The notes beneath the pieces were generated by a model. It made no database searches. It saw nothing but the letters and a program-made list of their open reading frames with translations, and was not told the origin of the DNA. A stretch of 39,068 bases of DNA, from the NCBI GenBank assembly GCA_022774505.1, contig JALFLW010000115.1, forward strand, positions 1-39,068, given 5' to 3'. A program made the position numbers and the translations under genes. Numbering within the stretch: the first letter of the stretch is position 1; each line of letters begins with the position of its first letter. This DNA is from Lachnospiraceae bacterium (GTDB lineage: Bacteria; Bacillota; Clostridia; Lachnospirales; Lachnospiraceae). Below are positions 17,536 through 25,606 of this stretch, one piece after another.

Positions 17536-17796
17536 TTATGCCTGTGATGTACTCAGGTATTTAACAATGTCATCCATAGCATTCTGCTCATCATCTCCAT
17601 TTGCAGAAACTACAACCTCCTCACCTGCAGCAAGTCCCAGCGTCATCATTCCCATGATACTTTTTGCATTGACCTTTTTGTCCTCTACCTCTACATAGAT
17701 ACTGCTGGAATACTGGCTTGCTACCTGAACAAGTACAGCGACCGGTCTTGCCTCCAGACCACTCTTTATCTGAATTTTAATCTTTTTTGTAATCAT
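17536..17796 (-). CDS. crh: Crh-like HPr family protein lacking His15
   Basis: An 86-residue HPr-fold protein. The active-site region reads SGLEARPVAVLVQ; residue 15, the histidine phosphorylated by enzyme I in true HPr, is glutamate. Ser46 is intact in NAKSIMGMM, the site of HPr kinase. This is the pattern of Bacillus Crh (Gln at 15, Ser46 kept), which cannot transfer phosphate to sugars but can act as a CcpA co-regulator when phosphorylated on Ser46. The position directly after whiA is also that of Bacillus crh. The function in catabolite control is an inference; the protein may have another signalling role. The start ATG is preceded by GGAGG at about ten bases, and a strong terminator follows. 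Confidence 0.8.
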   Translation of the reverse strand: MITKKIKIQIKSGLEARPVAVLVQVASQYSSSIYVEVEDKKVNAKSIMGMMTLGLAAGEEVVVSANGDDEQNAMDDIVKYLSTSQA

Positions 17797-17827
17797 GGTT
17801 ACATTTCCTCCTTTTTGAGCCGGAAAA

Positions 17828-18778
17828 TCAACTTTCCTCTTTCAATTCATTTGCAATAATTCCCAATTTTCGCAGCCGGTGATTTACACCGGATTTTCCG
17901 ATGGGCGGATCAAGCATCTTCCCCAATTCCTGCAATGATGCATCCGGGTATTCCAAACGCAGCTCCGCAATCTCTCGTAATCCCCTCGCCAGCTTTCGTA
18001 ACCCCATATTACATTCGATAAATTCGATATCCTCAATCTGCTTTGCAGCTGCTGCCACGGTTTTCCCAATATTCGCCGTTTCACAGTTTACCTGACGATT
18101 AACAGAATTGCGGACTTCCTTCACGATCCTGACATTTTCAAACTCCATTAAAGCAATATGTGCCTCAACAACATTTAAAAAATCTACGATCTGTGATCCT
18201 TCTTTTATGTATACCACAAAATACCTTTTTCTCCTGACAATCTTTGCCTCCAATTCAAAGAATGCCAATATATCCTTTATAAATGAAGCGAACTGCTCCG
18301 AAAAAAGTGCAAACTCCAGATGATATGCCTTCTCCGGATCAGATAATGAGCCTGCTGCCAAAAAAACACCCCGCAAAAAAGCACGCTTACAACAAGTGTT
18401 TTGTATAAGGCGATGCTGATGCCCCAGACAATCCACTGCAATCCTGCCCTGCTCATCCATCATTTTTAAAGCTTTTAGCATAGATATGATCGTCTGTCTG
18501 TTCCTCACAATGATATAATATTCACGAATATTTCCACGAATATTATGATTTCGGACCAAAACCTCCACTGGATCATGAAATACACTAATTAATAACATAT
18601 AAGATTTTCGGGCTACTGTCAAGTTTTCTGTATGTATTTCCAAATATTCGCTGCCACTCTCGTCCTGCCGCACTCTTCCCACCAGATCAAACAATGCTGC
18701 CAATTCTGCGATCTGACAATGTCTGGCTGCCGGAAGCTGCCTCAGCAGCTCTTTTTTTATATCCCCGGAAAATGACAT
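17828..18778 (-). CDS. whiA: DNA-binding protein WhiA
   Basis: A 316-residue WhiA protein: an N-terminal LAGLIDADG-homing-endonuclease-like region (about 1-200, SFSGDIKKELLRQ at the start) fused to a C-terminal helix-turn-helix (about 220-310, ending GKSGVNHRLRKLGIIANEL). In actinomycetes it is a sporulation regulator; in Bacillus it influences cell division and chromosome segregation. The frame is open to a GTG at 18799, but that codon precedes the ribosome binding site; GGGAG six bases before ATG 18778 settles the start. It sits between rapZ and the Crh-like gene. The yvcK/glmR gene normally found between rapZ and whiA in Bacillus is absent here. Confidence 0.94.
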   Translation of the reverse strand: MSFSGDIKKELLRQLPAARHCQIAELAALFDLVGRVRQDESGSEYLEIHTENLTVARKSYMLLISVFHDPVEVLVRNHNIRGNIREYYIIVRNRQTIISMLKALKMMDEQGRIAVDCLGHQHRLIQNTCCKRAFLRGVFLAAGSLSDPEKAYHLEFALFSEQFASFIKDILAFFELEAKIVRRKRYFVVYIKEGSQIVDFLNVVEAHIALMEFENVRIVKEVRNSVNRQVNCETANIGKTVAAAAKQIEDIEFIECNMGLRKLARGLREIAELRLEYPDASLQELGKMLDPPIGKSGVNHRLRKLGIIANELKEES

Positions 18779-18873
18779 GATCTCTCCCCATTTCTGCACA
18801 CTACCGCATCAATACGCATGTCCCGTGTGCCCGGACACTTTTCTCCCCGTTTTTGCCTCTGAAAACACTATTT

Positions 18874-19743
18874 CTATTTTCCACGCTTTTTGTCTTTTTC
18901 AATATCTCTGTGTTCAACCTTGATACTATACGGGAGCTGCTTCATATGCTTTGCCAGTGCATTGGCTATTGTAACCGACCGATGCTTTCCACCTGTGCAG
19001 CCAATACTGATCACCAGCTGGTTTTTTCCTTCCAATATATAATTCGGTATAAGAAACTCTATCATTTCAAACAATTGTTTTTCAAAGGTCACGGCCTGAG
19101 GCGATGCCATCACATAATCATAAACCGCTCTGTCATTTCCCGTCTGCGGTTTCAGATCCGGTATATAATAAGGATTTGGCAGAAATCGGACATCAAATAC
19201 CAGATCTGAGTCCTCCGGTATGCCATATTTAAAGCCAAATGAAAGAATCGTCACAAAGAAGTTTTCATACTCTTCTTTTCCCAAAAATATCTTATCGATT
19301 TCCTGTTTCAGATCGCGGACCAGCATGTGGCTTGTATCCAAAATATAGTCTGCTCTCTTTTTGATAAAGGAAAGTTCCTCTCTTTCTGCCTCGATCGCCT
19401 TATCCACTCTTCCCTGCAGTGCCAGAGGATGATTTCTTCTGGTTTCCTTATATCTTTTGATCAGCACGGAACTATCCGCTTCCAAAAACAGGATCTCGTA
19501 CCGTACACCTGCTGCCAGCATTTCATCCAGGATATCATCAAGTTCCAGCAGTCCCTGTTTATTTCGGATATCAATTCCTATGGCAACCTTGTCCAGACTA
19601 TTCTCTTCCAGCATCATTTTTGACATTCGCGGAATCAGTCGTACCGGCAGATTATCCACACAAAAATATCCCATATCCTCCAGCATCTTCATAACAGAAT
19701 TTCTACCGGCTCCGGACATTCCCGTCACAATTACAAATCGCAT
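18874..19743 (-). CDS. rapZ: RapZ/YvcJ nucleotide-binding protein
   Basis: A 289-residue P-loop protein. In E. coli RapZ is an RNase adaptor controlling glucosamine-6-phosphate synthase through small RNAs; in Bacillus the homologue YvcJ is an NTPase linked to competence and cell-wall metabolism. The P-loop reads GMSGAGRNS (8-16), so the usual lysine is arginine and the next Ser/Thr is asparagine. YFCVDNLP (Walker B area) and the C-terminal ISIGCTGGKHRSVTIANALAK segment are intact. ATG 19743 has GAGG six bases upstream and starts where the family does; longer frame starts lack a ribosome binding site. It lies 100 nt after murB and 95 nt before whiA. Confidence 0.92.
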   Translation of the reverse strand: MRFVIVTGMSGAGRNSVMKMLEDMGYFCVDNLPVRLIPRMSKMMLEENSLDKVAIGIDIRNKQGLLELDDILDEMLAAGVRYEILFLEADSSVLIKRYKETRRNHPLALQGRVDKAIEAEREELSFIKKRADYILDTSHMLVRDLKQEIDKIFLGKEEYENFFVTILSFGFKYGIPEDSDLVFDVRFLPNPYYIPDLKPQTGNDRAVYDYVMASPQAVTFEKQLFEMIEFLIPNYILEGKNQLVISIGCTGGKHRSVTIANALAKHMKQLPYSIKVEHRDIEKDKKRGK

Positions 19744-19843
19744 ATTTATCCTCATTTCCGGGCAGTTTACGTCGAAGAGGCAGCAGACATTCACAGAAGC
19801 ATTTTCTCTTCTGCCACCAATCCCAGCCCCTTCCGGTCAAATC

Positions 19844-20767
19844 TTACATGCATCCCAGAAGTCTTACCTCCGGTTCCAGCTCTACCCCAAATTGCTCATA
19901 TACCTTCTGCTGTACATATTCAATGACACGCATGGCATCCCTGCAGGTTCCGTTTCCTACATTTACAACAAAACCACTGTGCTTTTCTGACACCATCACA
20001 TCACCGCACCGGTATCCCTTAAGCCCTGCGTCCTGTATAAGCTTTCCGGCAAAATACCCTTCCGGCCTCTTAAAGGTGCTTCCCGCACTTCCATATTCCA
20101 AAGGCTGTTTTTCTCTTCGCTGCGCATTTAACTGACGCATTTTCTCTTTTATCTGCTGAACGTCCCCCTGCTCAAAAGCAAATGACGCTGATAAAACGAT
20201 AAGATTTTTTTCCTGTATCACGCTATGACGATACGAAAGATCCAGTTCATCTCCGGTCAGTTTCTTAATACGGCCATCCATATCCATCACTTCCGCCGAA
20301 AGGATCACATCCTTTATCTCTCCGCCATATGCTCCGGCATTCATTGTCACTGCTCCTCCCAGCGTACCCGGAATGCCACTGGCAAACTCAAACCCGGTCA
20401 GTCCCTCATCAGCCACCCGGCCGGCTATTCTTGACAATAGTGCTCCGCTTCCGGCTGTCATAACCGTTCTGCCATCCTCTGTTTTCTGCTCCTGAAATAC
20501 AATATCGTCAAATCCTTTTAGGGATATCATCACACCACGATATCCTTCATCACTCACCAGAAGATTACTTCCATTTCCCAATATAAAAAACGGCATATCC
20601 TCATTTCTGCATAACTTTACCAGTTTGGCAAGCACCTGTGCATCTCCCGTTTCTATAAAGAAATCAGCCGGACCACCGATGCGGAATGTTGTATGAGAGC
20701 TCATCGGTTCCTGCACACGTACAGCACCCGCACCTGCTATCTTTTGCAAATCCTCTAATTGTACCAT
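19844..20767 (-). CDS. murB: UDP-N-acetylenolpyruvoylglucosamine reductase
   Basis: FAD- and NADPH-dependent reductase making UDP-N-acetylmuramate for peptidoglycan. In 307 residues: the FAD-binding segment with HTTFRIGGPADF and LGNGSNLLVSD, then FASGIPGTLGGAVTMNAGAYGGE, YRHS, the catalytic serine motif GSAGSTFKRP, and the late glutamate in ELEPEVRLLG. AAGGA lies about ten bases before the ATG. It is the first gene of the murB-rapZ-whiA-crh group and follows the tRNA-Arg terminators by about 100 nt. No clear promoter stands out in that gap. Confidence 0.95.
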   Translation of the reverse strand: MVQLEDLQKIAGAGAVRVQEPMSSHTTFRIGGPADFFIETGDAQVLAKLVKLCRNEDMPFFILGNGSNLLVSDEGYRGVMISLKGFDDIVFQEQKTEDGRTVMTAGSGALLSRIAGRVADEGLTGFEFASGIPGTLGGAVTMNAGAYGGEIKDVILSAEVMDMDGRIKKLTGDELDLSYRHSVIQEKNLIVLSASFAFEQGDVQQIKEKMRQLNAQRREKQPLEYGSAGSTFKRPEGYFAGKLIQDAGLKGYRCGDVMVSEKHSGFVVNVGNGTCRDAMRVIEYVQQKVYEQFGVELEPEVRLLGCM

Positions 20768-20868
20768 ATCTTCATTCCTTCCATCCCTTAAATAATACTA
20801 TCATCCTGATAATCTGTCCGTTTTCCGGACGTGTCTGCATTTCTCTTCTACAAATAAACATTCTTCAC

Positions 20869-20895
20869 AAAAGGGGTAAAACCAGTGTTTTGCCC
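20869..20895 (-). terminator. second hairpin downstream of tRNA-Arg
   Basis: GGGTAAAAC (20874-20882) and GTTTTGCCC (20887-20895) form a 9-bp stem (one G-U) with loop CAGT. On the minus strand it is followed by CTTTTG, a short tail. Stem, loop frame and flanks resemble the hairpin at 8253-8274. Confidence 0.5.
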
Positions 20896-20940
20896 TCCAT
20901 AAATTGCTTTCCGCTGTGTCACGAGCATTTTGTATAATTA

Positions 20941-20980
20941 AAGAAGAAAATCCTTGCTGCGAGAACTCGCTGCAAGGATT
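20941..20980 (-). terminator. terminator immediately after tRNA-Arg
   Basis: AATCCTTGC (20949-20957) pairs with GCAAGGATT (20972-20980), then after an A-A mismatch an inner GCGA/TCGC stem closes a 4-nt loop. On the minus strand TTCTTCTTT follows. It starts five bases after the tRNA 3' end. Confidence 0.85.
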
Positions 20981-20985
20981 CATAG

Positions 20986-21059
<74 letters not shown>

Positions 21060-21102
21060 AAATTATCTTAAGTACTTCACATCTCTGTTCCGTACTTGAG
21101 AT

Positions 21103-21131
21103 ATTATATATTAGCTTTTCAAAAAATGCAA
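21103..21131 (-). promoter_or_regulatory. promoter of tRNA-Arg
   Basis: On the minus strand TTGCAT (21126-21131) is 17 bp from a perfect TATAAT (21103-21108). Transcription would begin near 21096, about 37 nt before the mature tRNA. The leader contains an imperfect inverted repeat (AAGTAC near 21093, GTACTT near 21072). Confidence 0.8.
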
Positions 21132-21219
21132 GCCCTTTTTTTAATTTTTTTTAATTTGACCAAAAATCAACCGGACTCCAATACTTTCCGCCCTATCGAC
21201 AATTATTATACCGTCAGAC

Positions 21220-22704
21220 TTAAATTATTGCCAAAGCTACATTTCCCAAAATTAATGTTGCCACTATCGAGCATAAGATCAACATTCCGTTCTTTTTTTT
21301 CAATACATATAAAAGAAGCAGGTTCATTCCATAGATTACTGCTGTCATCCCCAGAGAAATAAACACCGGACAGCCAAGCTTTGTGCCTGTACTGATATTT
21401 TGTGCAAACAATGACAGCATAACTGTCAGAAGAGTCCCGGCAATGATCGGACGGATCCAGCGGCTCAACAGTCGAAAAACACTTAATGATTCAAAACATT
21501 CATAAACATAAGAAACAAGACAAAAAACTCCTCCTGATGCCATTACACTGCAGGCAAACCCGGCCAATGCCACAAAGCAGCCCGTCACAAGACTTCCATC
21601 ACTCATTTCGTATCCAAGCAGATAACCAATTCCGGATAATGTCTTGCAGAGGATTGATCCCGGAAGCAGATTTACCAGAGGCACCAAATGACCGTAAAAA
21701 TCCGCTTTTTGTACAATTCCCGAATTGACAAACATACCATCCGCTACAGACAGATAAGCATCTCCACCACCAAAGGATAATATAGATGACATAAAGCCCT
21801 GTCCCAAAAATCCAGGTACATGCCCCCCATATAAAACTGCTGGCACGGAAAGTACAACAAAAAACAAAAACCAGGCAGCTTCTTCCTTTATCATCTGCTT
21901 CGGTGATATTTTTTTCTTTTGACCATCATTCAAAATGCTGCGTATCAACCCCCAGACTGCCAATATCACCATAATGATACGAAGTCCGTTATAAATATAT
22001 TGCTCATACGGCAGTTCCAGACTGAGACAGGCAATATACCCTATGATCAAAATGCCGGATATCAACAGATTTTTCGGACTAAATCTGCAATGAGTATAAA
22101 GGATCCCAAACATAGATACCCCAAGCACCTGCAAAGTAGAAAGATGCACAATTGGTGTACCCGTAAATCCAAGGATTCCATAAACCGCTTTGCCGCATGT
22201 CAATAAAAATACACCTGCCAATATCACAACAGCACGTTTCCATCTCCCCTTACTCTCTGCCCTTGCATCTGCCAGTGTCTTTCTGGAGTATTCGGTCAAA
22301 AGGCAGGCGATAAAGGCTGAGATTCCGATAGATAGTATCTCTATCTGAGTCAATACGGCAGAATGAAGCTGTGACATAGCCATAAGCATGATCACAGTGA
22401 TAAGAGCCCCTGGAAAGGCAAGCATCAGAGCTGATGCTATCATACCGCCTACACCATACGCCCGTTTTCCCAGTCCCGTTGAAATCTCCATCGGCAATGC
22501 TCCCGGTGTTATACTGGCAACCAGCACATCTTTATCAAACTCCTCTTCGGTGACAAGTCCCCGTTCCTCCACGACTTCTTTTTCGATCACGGGAATTAAA
22601 GCACTTCCACCTCCAAAACCGATAAAACCTATCTTTAAAAGGGCCAGCATCATGCCAAATTCGCTCTTAAAACTTTTTTTATTTTCCTTTTCTTTCATGG
22701 TCAT
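21220..22704 (-). CDS. chrA: CHR superfamily (chromate/sulfate-type) transporter
   Basis: A 494-residue membrane protein with two CHR domains. The first (about 12-200) opens with LLKIGFIGFGGGSALIPVIE and has the hallmark SITPGALPMEISTGLGKRAYG; the second (about 300-480) has SILSFGGGDAYLSVADGMFV and LVNLLPGSILCKTLSGIGYL. Characterised members export chromate, a sulfate analogue, and sulfate transport has been proposed for the family; most members are untested. It lies 95 nt behind cysQ with no terminator between, so it appears to belong to the PAPS/PAP module, and sulfate uptake or efflux is a reasonable inference. GGAGG lies nine bases before a second ATG at 22698, which may be the true start. 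No clear terminator follows before tRNA-Arg. Confidence 0.85.
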   Translation of the reverse strand: MTMKEKENKKSFKSEFGMMLALLKIGFIGFGGGSALIPVIEKEVVEERGLVTEEEFDKDVLVASITPGALPMEISTGLGKRAYGVGGMIASALMLAFPGALITVIMLMAMSQLHSAVLTQIEILSIGISAFIACLLTEYSRKTLADARAESKGRWKRAVVILAGVFLLTCGKAVYGILGFTGTPIVHLSTLQVLGVSMFGILYTHCRFSPKNLLISGILIIGYIACLSLELPYEQYIYNGLRIIMVILAVWGLIRSILNDGQKKKISPKQMIKEEAAWFLFFVVLSVPAVLYGGHVPGFLGQGFMSSILSFGGGDAYLSVADGMFVNSGIVQKADFYGHLVPLVNLLPGSILCKTLSGIGYLLGYEMSDGSLVTGCFVALAGFACSVMASGGVFCLVSYVYECFESLSVFRLLSRWIRPIIAGTLLTVMLSLFAQNISTGTKLGCPVFISLGMTAVIYGMNLLLLYVLKKKNGMLILCSIVATLILGNVALAII

Positions 22705-22799
22705 ATGCCTCCCTTTCTTTTGTCCTGCTTTTATTCTGCTTTTCTTTGTTTGTCCTAAATACCGGTCTTCCCCGTCTTATCTGTGATACGCCCTCTCTA

Positions 22800-23591
22800 T
22801 CAATCCAATACCAGCTTGTTATCCATGGAATTAATAATATAAAATCCCTTTGCATTCAGGCTGTCTTCGCGATTATAGAGCATCGGTGTGTCATCCATCT
22901 GACTAAAAACAGCTCCTGCTTCCTCCACAATGCACTGCATTGCTGCCGTATCCCATTCCATCGTAGGATTAAAACGATAATAAACCTCGGCTTCTCCCTT
23001 TGCCACAACGCATCCTTTCAGAGAACTTCCCATCTTTACAAAATTGCTGATGTGATATTTCTCTAACAGCCTGTCCATCTGTTCACATCCATGCGAACTG
23101 CTCATTACCATACGCACCTTACTGATATCAGTACATTCCGATACCTGCAGCTTTTTCCCTGTCTGCTCTTTGGTATCCAGATATGCTCCCTGTCCCTGTG
23201 CAGCATAATAAAGCTCTCCTGTGACAGGTACATAGATAACTCCCATCACCGACTTATGTTTATAGGACAATGCAATATTTACAGTAAACTGACCATTGCG
23301 CTTAATGAATTCCTTTGTTCCATCCAACGGATCTACTACGAAACAATAATCATTGTTCAAACGCGACAGATCATCTTTCTCCTCTTCTGACAGAATCGCA
23401 TATTCCGGAAAAGCTTTTTTCAATGCATCTACAATAATACGGTTTGATGCCTTATCTGCTGCCGTAAGCGGCATATCTCCATCTTTATAAGTAATCTGCA
23501 TATCCTCTGCATTTTCATAAACATCCATTATGGCATATCCTGCTTTCACTGCCGCCTCTTTGGCAACTGCAAGCTCTCTCTCTAAATTCAT
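22800..23591 (-). CDS. cysQ: 3'(2'),5'-bisphosphate nucleotidase CysQ
   Basis: Inositol-monophosphatase-fold enzyme that removes the 3'-phosphate from PAP, the by-product of PAPS-dependent sulfonation, or from PAPS itself. In 263 residues: LSEEEK (first metal ligand), DPLDGTKEF (second metal site) and the late WDTAA. The match is to CysQ rather than inositol monophosphatase because of DPLDGTKEF and the sulfate-activation neighbours. ATG 23591 has GGAGG six bases before it; the frame extends eight codons further without a ribosome binding site. A terminator-like hairpin and a palindromic site lie upstream, so it may be separately controlled from cysNC. Transcription probably continues into chrA. 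Confidence 0.9.
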   Translation of the reverse strand: MNLERELAVAKEAAVKAGYAIMDVYENAEDMQITYKDGDMPLTAADKASNRIIVDALKKAFPEYAILSEEEKDDLSRLNNDYCFVVDPLDGTKEFIKRNGQFTVNIALSYKHKSVMGVIYVPVTGELYYAAQGQGAYLDTKEQTGKKLQVSECTDISKVRMVMSSSHGCEQMDRLLEKYHISNFVKMGSSLKGCVVAKGEAEVYYRFNPTMEWDTAAMQCIVEEAGAVFSQMDDTPMLYNREDSLNAKGFYIINSMDNKLVLD

Positions 23592-23613
23592 ATATTTCCT
23601 CCATTTTCTATTC

Positions 23614-23646
23614 ATTATAAATACATATTGACTTTCATATGTATTT
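23614..23646 (-). promoter_or_regulatory. candidate promoter and operator of cysQ
   Basis: AAATACATAT (23619-23628) and ATATGTATTT (23637-23646) are a perfect 10-bp inverted repeat with an 8-bp spacer. A TATAAT on the minus strand (23614-23619) abuts it on the cysQ side, placing the palindrome where a -35/-10 spacer would be. No good -35 is visible. A repressor or activator site is inferred. Confidence 0.45.
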
Positions 23647-23685
23647 TAATAAATCATACAAAATACTATATAGTTCCCTAACTAC

Positions 23686-23723
23686 AAAGAGGTTTGGCTG
23701 CATATACAGCCAAACCCTCTTTT
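23686..23723. terminator. hairpin between cysNC and cysQ
   Basis: TTTGGCTG (23693-23700) pairs with CAGCCAAA (23707-23714) and the stem continues through GAGG/CCCTC with one extra C. The flanks are AAA on one side and TTTT on the other. The U-run is better on the plus strand (CTCTTTTATTC); on the minus strand the tail is TTTG. It probably ends or attenuates the arylsulfotransferase-cysD-cysNC transcript. Confidence 0.65.
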
Positions 23724-23778
23724 ATTCTTTTCATACTAATCATACTACATTACTATGAATATTGCAACCTATTTTTTA

Positions 23779-25605
23779 TTAAATATATTTTTTTAATTCT
23801 TCCATCAGATAGTCAACAGACTCTTCAACACTCATACCTGTCGTATCAATAGTGATCTCCGGATTTTCCGGTGCCTCATAAGGACTTGAAATACCTGAGA
23901 AGTTTGGAATCTCACCACTGCGTGCCCTCTTATAAAGTCCCTTAACATCTCTTCTCTCGCACTCCTCTAACGGTGTGCTGATATAGATCTCAATAAAGTT
24001 ATCATTGCCAATGATATCTCTCGCACTGCGGCGGTCACTTGCAAACGGAGAAATGAAAGAGGTCAATGTGATCAGTCCGGCATCATTCATAAGCTTCGCA
24101 ACCTCAGCGACACGACGGATATTTTCAATACGATCCTGCTCCTTAAATCCAAGGTTTTTATTCAGTCCCATACGAACATTGTCACCATCCAGAAGCATTG
24201 TATGCTTGCCCTGGGCAAAGAGTCTCTTCTCAACTTCATTGATCAGGGTTGATTTACCGGCACCTGACAAACCTGTCATCCAGATTGTCTTTGGCTCCTG
24301 CCCCTTCTGCTGTGCACGGAGATCTCTTGTAATGTCCATATTGTGCCAGGTGAGGTTATCATCACGGCGAAGCGGATGCTCAACAACACCACAGGCTGAT
24401 GTCATATTCGTAATACGATCGATCAGTACAAAGCCTCCCAGCTCCTTATGATGCTTAAATTCATCAAAAACAATCGTATCGGAGCAGGCAATGTCACAGC
24501 ATGCGATCTCATTCTTATACAATTTATCTGTCTGTACATGAGTTCCCTCATTGACATCCACTTTATACTTAATATTCATTACTACAGCCGGTACCATTTT
24601 GGTCCCCAGCTTCAGGAAATAATTCTTTCCTGCTACCAGTTTATTATCATCCATCCACAGAAGTGTAGAAGTAAACATCTTATTTGTGTGAAGTTTAACA
24701 TCTTTGCAAAGCATGCAGCCTCTTGAAACATCAATTTCCGTGTCGAGCTGGATCGTCACTGCCTGTCCCTTAGAAGCACTTTGTACCTCCTTACTTGTAT
24801 TGAGAATACTCTTGACCTTTGCAGTTTCTCCACTTGGCAGAGAAGTAATCTCATCGCCAACTGAAATCTCACCAACCTCGATCTCTCCCTGGAATCCACG
24901 GAAAGTACGATCCGGACGGCTTACACGCTGTACCGGCATTACAAAACCTGTCTCATCCGAATGATCCGTGACATCGATCGTCTCCAGATAATTCTGAAGC
25001 GTCCCTCCCTTGTACCACGGAGTTTTTGCAGATTCTGTGGTGATATTGTCACCGACTGTTGCTGAAACCGGAATAATATGCATAGATTCAAAGTCATACT
25101 CTCCGGTCATGATCTTGATCTGCTTTGCAATATTTTTAAATTCATTTTCGTCATAATCAATAAGATCCATCTTATTGACAGCATATACAACATGCTTGAT
25201 CCCCATCAATGCACAGATACGTGTGTGACGTCTTGTCTGCACCAAAACTCCCTTAGACGCATCTACGAGGATAACTGCGAGATCTGCAAAAGAGGCTCCT
25301 ACCGCCATATTCCGTGTATACTCCTCATGTCCCGGTGTATCTGCCACAATAAAACTTCTCTTTTCTGTTGTGAAATAACGGTATGCAACATCAATGGTAA
25401 TTCCCTGTTCACGCTCTGCCATAAGTCCGTCCAAAAGCAGGGAATAGTCGATAGCACCGCCGGTACTTCCCACTTTGCTGTCCAGCTCCAATGCTTTCTC
25501 CTGATCAGCAAAGATCAGCTTGGCATCATAAAGCATATGTCCGATCAATGTGGACTTTCCATCATCCACACTACCGCAAGTAATAAATTTCAATAAACTC
25601 TGCAT
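23779..25605 (-). CDS. cysNC: CysN-CysC fusion: sulfate adenylyltransferase subunit 1 / APS kinase
   Basis: A 608-residue bifunctional protein. The N-terminal ~420 residues are the CysN GTPase (GSVDDGKST P-loop, DTPGHEEYTRNMA, NKMD), which drives APS formation with CysD. The C-terminal ~190 residues are a complete APS kinase (GLSGAGKST P-loop, LDGDNVRMGLNKNLGF, FISPFASDRRSAR), making PAPS. The start ATG 25605 lies one base after the cysD stop, with AGGGG ten bases upstream; longer starts lie inside cysD and lack support. A functional kinase domain means the product is PAPS, the donor for sulfotransferases or for PAPS reductase. No reductase gene is in the window. Confidence 0.95.
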   Translation of the reverse strand: MQSLLKFITCGSVDDGKSTLIGHMLYDAKLIFADQEKALELDSKVGSTGGAIDYSLLLDGLMAEREQGITIDVAYRYFTTEKRSFIVADTPGHEEYTRNMAVGASFADLAVILVDASKGVLVQTRRHTRICALMGIKHVVYAVNKMDLIDYDENEFKNIAKQIKIMTGEYDFESMHIIPVSATVGDNITTESAKTPWYKGGTLQNYLETIDVTDHSDETGFVMPVQRVSRPDRTFRGFQGEIEVGEISVGDEITSLPSGETAKVKSILNTSKEVQSASKGQAVTIQLDTEIDVSRGCMLCKDVKLHTNKMFTSTLLWMDDNKLVAGKNYFLKLGTKMVPAVVMNIKYKVDVNEGTHVQTDKLYKNEIACCDIACSDTIVFDEFKHHKELGGFVLIDRITNMTSACGVVEHPLRRDDNLTWHNMDITRDLRAQQKGQEPKTIWMTGLSGAGKSTLINEVEKRLFAQGKHTMLLDGDNVRMGLNKNLGFKEQDRIENIRRVAEVAKLMNDAGLITLTSFISPFASDRRSARDIIGNDNFIEIYISTPLEECERRDVKGLYKRARSGEIPNFSGISSPYEAPENPEITIDTTGMSVEESVDYLMEELKKYI

Positions 25606-25606
25606 C

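Noticed and set aside
20801..20983. 60-codon minus-strand frame between tRNA-Arg and murB
   Set aside because: It runs straight through two terminator hairpins and begins beside the tRNA 3' end; no ribosome binding site.
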